64,000 bases of DNA, from positions 124,001-188,000 of the forward strand of contig JAKJDF010000005.1 of NCBI GenBank assembly GCA_022706085.1, written 5' to 3'. Below the pieces are notes generated by a model. It was not told the origin of the DNA. It did no database searches and saw nothing but the letters and a program-made list of their open reading frames with translations. This stretch comes from Candidatus Latescibacterota bacterium. Lineage in GTDB: Bacteria; Latescibacterota; MWCZ01. This document shows, in pieces, positions 61,790 to 64,000 of this stretch. Within the stretch, counting starts at the first letter, position 1. Each line of letters begins with the position of its first letter. Made by a program: the position numbers and the translations under genes.

Positions 61790-62757
61790 AAACCGCGCAA
61801 GTCGTGTTTACCAAGTGCTGTCGCGCAGAGCTCGTGGAGCACTCCACAGAGATCGAACCTCCTGAAGCTCACGAGGTTACCGGCACAACACTCGCCACCA
61901 TCATCAGCGCCGGAACAGAGCTTGCAGTGTACCAGGGACTCGCGGGAGGGACCTATCCCGCTCACCCCGGGTATGCGGCGGTGTTCCGCATCGACGCTGT
62001 CGGTTCCGAGGTGAAAGGTTTCCGTCCGGGCGAGGTTGCCTTCTGTATGGGCCCGCACCGCTCATTTCAGCGAACGAAAGAGGAATTCGTCGTACGTGTG
62101 CCATCTGAGGTGCCCCCTGAGCAGGCGGTGTTCGCCCGGATGATGGCAGTATCAATGAGCACCTTGACGACAACTGCGGCACGACCGCCTGCAGCAGTGC
62201 TGGTGACGGGTCTTGGATTGGTCGGTCACCTTGCTGCGCAGATTTTCGCCGCCTGTGGATACGATGTAACGGCGGTGGACCCGGCGGAAGTGCGTCGAGC
62301 CATCGCCTTTGACTCAGGAATTGGCCGCGTGTTCGCGAATGTTCCACCCGAAATCGCGGGTTCGGTCAGCCTGGCGGTGGAGTGCTCGGGCAACGAACGC
62401 GCAGTTCTGGATGCCTGTGGTGCGGTTCGCAAGGGCGGTGAGGTCGTGCTGGTCGGGGTGCCGTGGAAAAAGCGGACCGATCTCACCGCGTTTGACCTTC
62501 TCCATGCGGTGTTCCACCGGTACGTCGTCTTGCGGAGCGGATGGGAGTGGGAAGTACCACTCCTGCCCACTGATTTCAGGCAAAACAGCATCTACGGAAA
62601 CATCGCTGCCGCGATGCGCTGGCTATCCGAGGGAAGGGTCCGCGTGGAACACCTCTTTCGCGTGGAGTCTCCCCGGCGGGCAACTGAAGCGTTCTCCGCG
62701 CTGGCATCCGCGTCGTGCGACTGTCTGGGAATCGTATTTGACTGGACCAACCTGTGA
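61786..62757 (+). CDS. Zinc-type alcohol dehydrogenase-like protein (MDR family)
   Basis: 323 aa, medium-chain dehydrogenase/reductase fold: N-terminal GroES-like part (TIISAGTELAVYQGLAGG, HPGYAAVFRIDAVG) and a Rossmann part (AAVLVTGLGLVGHLAAQIFA). The classical Cys-rich structural zinc loop is absent and only one Cys stands near the usual catalytic position (FCMGPHRSF), so it may be zinc-free or use another mechanism. It starts inside the TIM-barrel gene stop (ATGA). It likely oxidises or reduces the product of that enzyme. Related to the threonine or sorbitol dehydrogenase group only in outline. Confidence 0.8.
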   Translation: MKTAQVVFTKCCRAELVEHSTEIEPPEAHEVTGTTLATIISAGTELAVYQGLAGGTYPAHPGYAAVFRIDAVGSEVKGFRPGEVAFCMGPHRSFQRTKEEFVVRVPSEVPPEQAVFARMMAVSMSTLTTTAARPPAAVLVTGLGLVGHLAAQIFAACGYDVTAVDPAEVRRAIAFDSGIGRVFANVPPEIAGSVSLAVECSGNERAVLDACGAVRKGGEVVLVGVPWKKRTDLTAFDLLHAVFHRYVVLRSGWEWEVPLLPTDFRQNSIYGNIAAAMRWLSEGRVRVEHLFRVESPRRATEAFSALASASCDCLGIVFDWTNL

Positions 62758-62817
62758 ACCGGCGCAGAGGGTGCAGTCAACCGCGGAAGCACACCTGCAC
62801 ATCTCCGAGGAACGTAG

Positions 62818-62846
62818 TTGACTTTCTCCAGGAGCTCTCGTACACT
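62818..62846 (+). promoter_or_regulatory. Promoter of the DUF4332 gene
   Basis: TTGACT (62818-62823) and TACACT (62841-62846) with an exact 17-base spacer. A leader hairpin GTTCCAC/GTGGAAC at 62901-62929 follows before the gene start. Confidence 0.55.
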
Positions 62847-62963
62847 TGTGCAACAACTGGCGCCTGCTTCCATCTGGGAGCAAATTCCGCCTCGCGTCGT
62901 GTTCCACCGAATCTGGGGTTGTGTGGAACGGCACAATTCCGCGGCTGAGGAAAGGAGTCAGAA

Positions 62964-63368
62964 ATGGCGAACCTGGTCGAGGTTGAAGGAATTGGCGAAG
63001 CCTACGCCAAAAAGCTTGCGGCGGCAGGAATCAAAACCACAGATGCGCTGTTGGCGAAAGGTGCGACGCCTGAGGGGCGCAAAGAGATTGCGGCGAAAAC
63101 CGGAATCAGCGCGAAAATGATCCTGGAATGGGTGAACCACGTAGACCTTTTCAGGATCAAGGGCGTCGGGCAGGAATACGCGGACCTGCTGGAGGCTGCG
63201 GGGGTTGATACTGTCCCGGAACTCGCGCAACGCAAACCGGAGAACCTTGTCGAAAAGATGGCAGAGGTCAACAAGAAGAAGAAGCTCGTTCGACAACTCC
63301 CGGTCGAAACACAGGTTGCCAACTGGATAGCTCAGGCCAAGGAATTGCCGAGGAAGATCAAGTACTGA
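62964..63368 (+). CDS. DUF4332 helix-hairpin-helix-like protein
   Basis: 134 aa with two helix-hairpin-helix units: LVEVEGIGEAYAKKLAAAG and FRIKGVGQEYADLLEAAG, followed by a Lys-rich tail (NKKKKLVRQ). This matches the DUF4332 pattern. Such folds usually contact DNA or protein, but the function is not established. GAAAGGAG precedes the ATG. It has its own strong promoter and an intrinsic terminator, so it is an independent transcription unit between catabolic genes. Confidence 0.87.
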   Translation: MANLVEVEGIGEAYAKKLAAAGIKTTDALLAKGATPEGRKEIAAKTGISAKMILEWVNHVDLFRIKGVGQEYADLLEAAGVDTVPELAQRKPENLVEKMAEVNKKKKLVRQLPVETQVANWIAQAKELPRKIKY

Positions 63369-63443
63369 TCTGCGACCGCCCGTGTGCGCCTGCGGGTCGT
63401 CGGAACGTGCTTTCTTCTGGCGGAATGTCGAGAGGTCAGCCGC

Positions 63444-63485
63444 GGGGTCTGTCGAGCCTTTTTGGGGCTTGACGGACCCTTTTTG
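63444..63485 (+). terminator. Intrinsic terminator after DUF4332 gene
   Basis: GGGTCTGTCGAGCC pairs with GGCTTGACGGACCC and is followed by TTTTTGTG. Only two mismatched or wobble pairs in the 14-bp stem. Confidence 0.85.
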
Positions 63486-63543
63486 TGTTGGCCGGCGTTC
63501 GCGTGTTGGAGAAAAACGGGTGCCTTGTCACGGCAGGGACGAC

Positions 63544-64000
63544 ATGGGAAACTGTTACGACGTCATCGTTGCTGGCGGCGGAACGGCCGGCACCGCAGCC
63601 GCAATAGCTGCCAGCCGCAGAAACCACAAAGTACTGCTGATTGAGGAACAGAACTGCCTCGGCGGAACGTCCACTTCGGGCGGAGTTGGCGAATGGTTTG
63701 CCTCGCTGGAAGGAACGGGCAACATATTCGACGCTGTCGTGGCTGGCTTGGAGAAGTTCGGCGCCCGGTTCGCCAAGCCCCGCCATTTCAATCCTGAAGT
63801 CCTCAAGAGTGTCTGGCAGTTCATGGCGGAAGAAGCCGGGGTGCAAATCCTCTTCCATTCCAGCGTATGCGGTGCGGAATGCTCCGAACACGCGCTCTCG
63901 CGCATTGAGATTGCCAGTTGTTCCCGCCTTTTTTCTGCCGAGGCGAAGTTCTTTGTCGACGCAACGGGTGAGGGAGACCTGAGCGTGCTGGCGGGCGCGC
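63544..64000 (+). CDS. FAD-dependent oxidoreductase (partial, runs off window)
   Basis: At least 152 codons to the end of the window. The N-terminus shows a FAD-binding Rossmann fold: DVIVAGGGTAGTAAAIAASR, a Lys-Val-Leu-Leu-Ile-Glu-Glu strand, then CLGGTSTSGGVGEW, a signature of the FAD_oxidored group that oxidises or dehydrogenates small hydroxylated substrates. DATGEGDLSVLAGA, typical of the same group, ends the visible part. The ATG has only a weak AGGGAC upstream. It may continue the catabolic locus of the preceding dehydrogenases. Confidence 0.82.
   Translation, partial: MGNCYDVIVAGGGTAGTAAAIAASRRNHKVLLIEEQNCLGGTSTSGGVGEWFASLEGTGNIFDAVVAGLEKFGARFAKPRHFNPEVLKSVWQFMAEEAGVQILFHSSVCGAECSEHALSRIEIASCSRLFSAEAKFFVDATGEGDLSVLAGA

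Overview
The window is a GC-rich bacterial chromosome segment, densely coded on both strands, with no phage, plasmid, transposase, CRISPR, rRNA or tRNA signature that I can see. Several traits suggest an uncultivated Gram-negative-type lineage: a giant secreted beta-helix protein with a type IX-like C-terminal sorting domain, Tat-type signals, three large membrane proteins of the DUF6785/DUF6784 type, and many sugar-active enzymes. Sumerlaeota, Hydrogenedentota, Armatimonadota or a nearby candidate phylum are possible hosts. That placement is an inference and no marker here settles it.

Layout. (1) 260-2561, minus: folB-folK-panC-panD, folate and pantothenate synthesis, tightly coupled. (2) 2687-5521: a creatininase-family hydrolase, a polysaccharide flippase and an RmlC-like epimerase. 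(3) 5518-17417, minus: a long housekeeping series thrS-infC-rpmI-rplT-pheS-pheT-(88 aa coiled coil)-zapA-rny-ymdB-folD-xseA, with intrinsic terminator hairpins inside it, before pheS and before rny. (4) 17647-29824: a secreted glycosidase-like protein, a divergent CBM9-like protein and a 3048 aa modular beta-helix protein. (5) 29825-31415: an island without genes, built of at least three families of short palindromic repeats. (6) 31416-42052: a carbohydrate cluster (GH29-like, NodB-like, an 851 aa putative glycosidase, a URO-D-like enzyme, a GH63-like glucosidase, a GH4 enzyme) and acetate kinase. (7) 42122-51200: three tandem DUF6785/6784 membrane proteins, then a Tat-exported DUF362 protein and a NapH-NapG-type fusion polyferredoxin. 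(8) 51207-58305: a hydroxyacid dehydrogenase, an ECF sigma/anti-sigma pair, a frameshifted acyl-ACP thioesterase, HflX and a polyprenyl-phosphate sugar transferase. (9) 58426-64000: a second hydroxyacid dehydrogenase, an M81 peptidase, a TIM-barrel epimerase, a zinc-type dehydrogenase, a DUF4332 protein and a truncated FAD oxidoreductase, which look like a small-molecule catabolic locus.

The genes fit a heterotroph that degrades glycans, imports or senses the products through an expanded family of uncharacterised membrane proteins, and ferments to acetate or passes electrons to a membrane iron-sulfur module. The best candidates for undescribed biology are the fused NapH/NapG-like protein with its DUF362 partner, the tandem DUF6785/6784 triplet, the giant beta-helix protein with recurring KPA-rich insertions, and an aberrant translation initiation factor IF-3.
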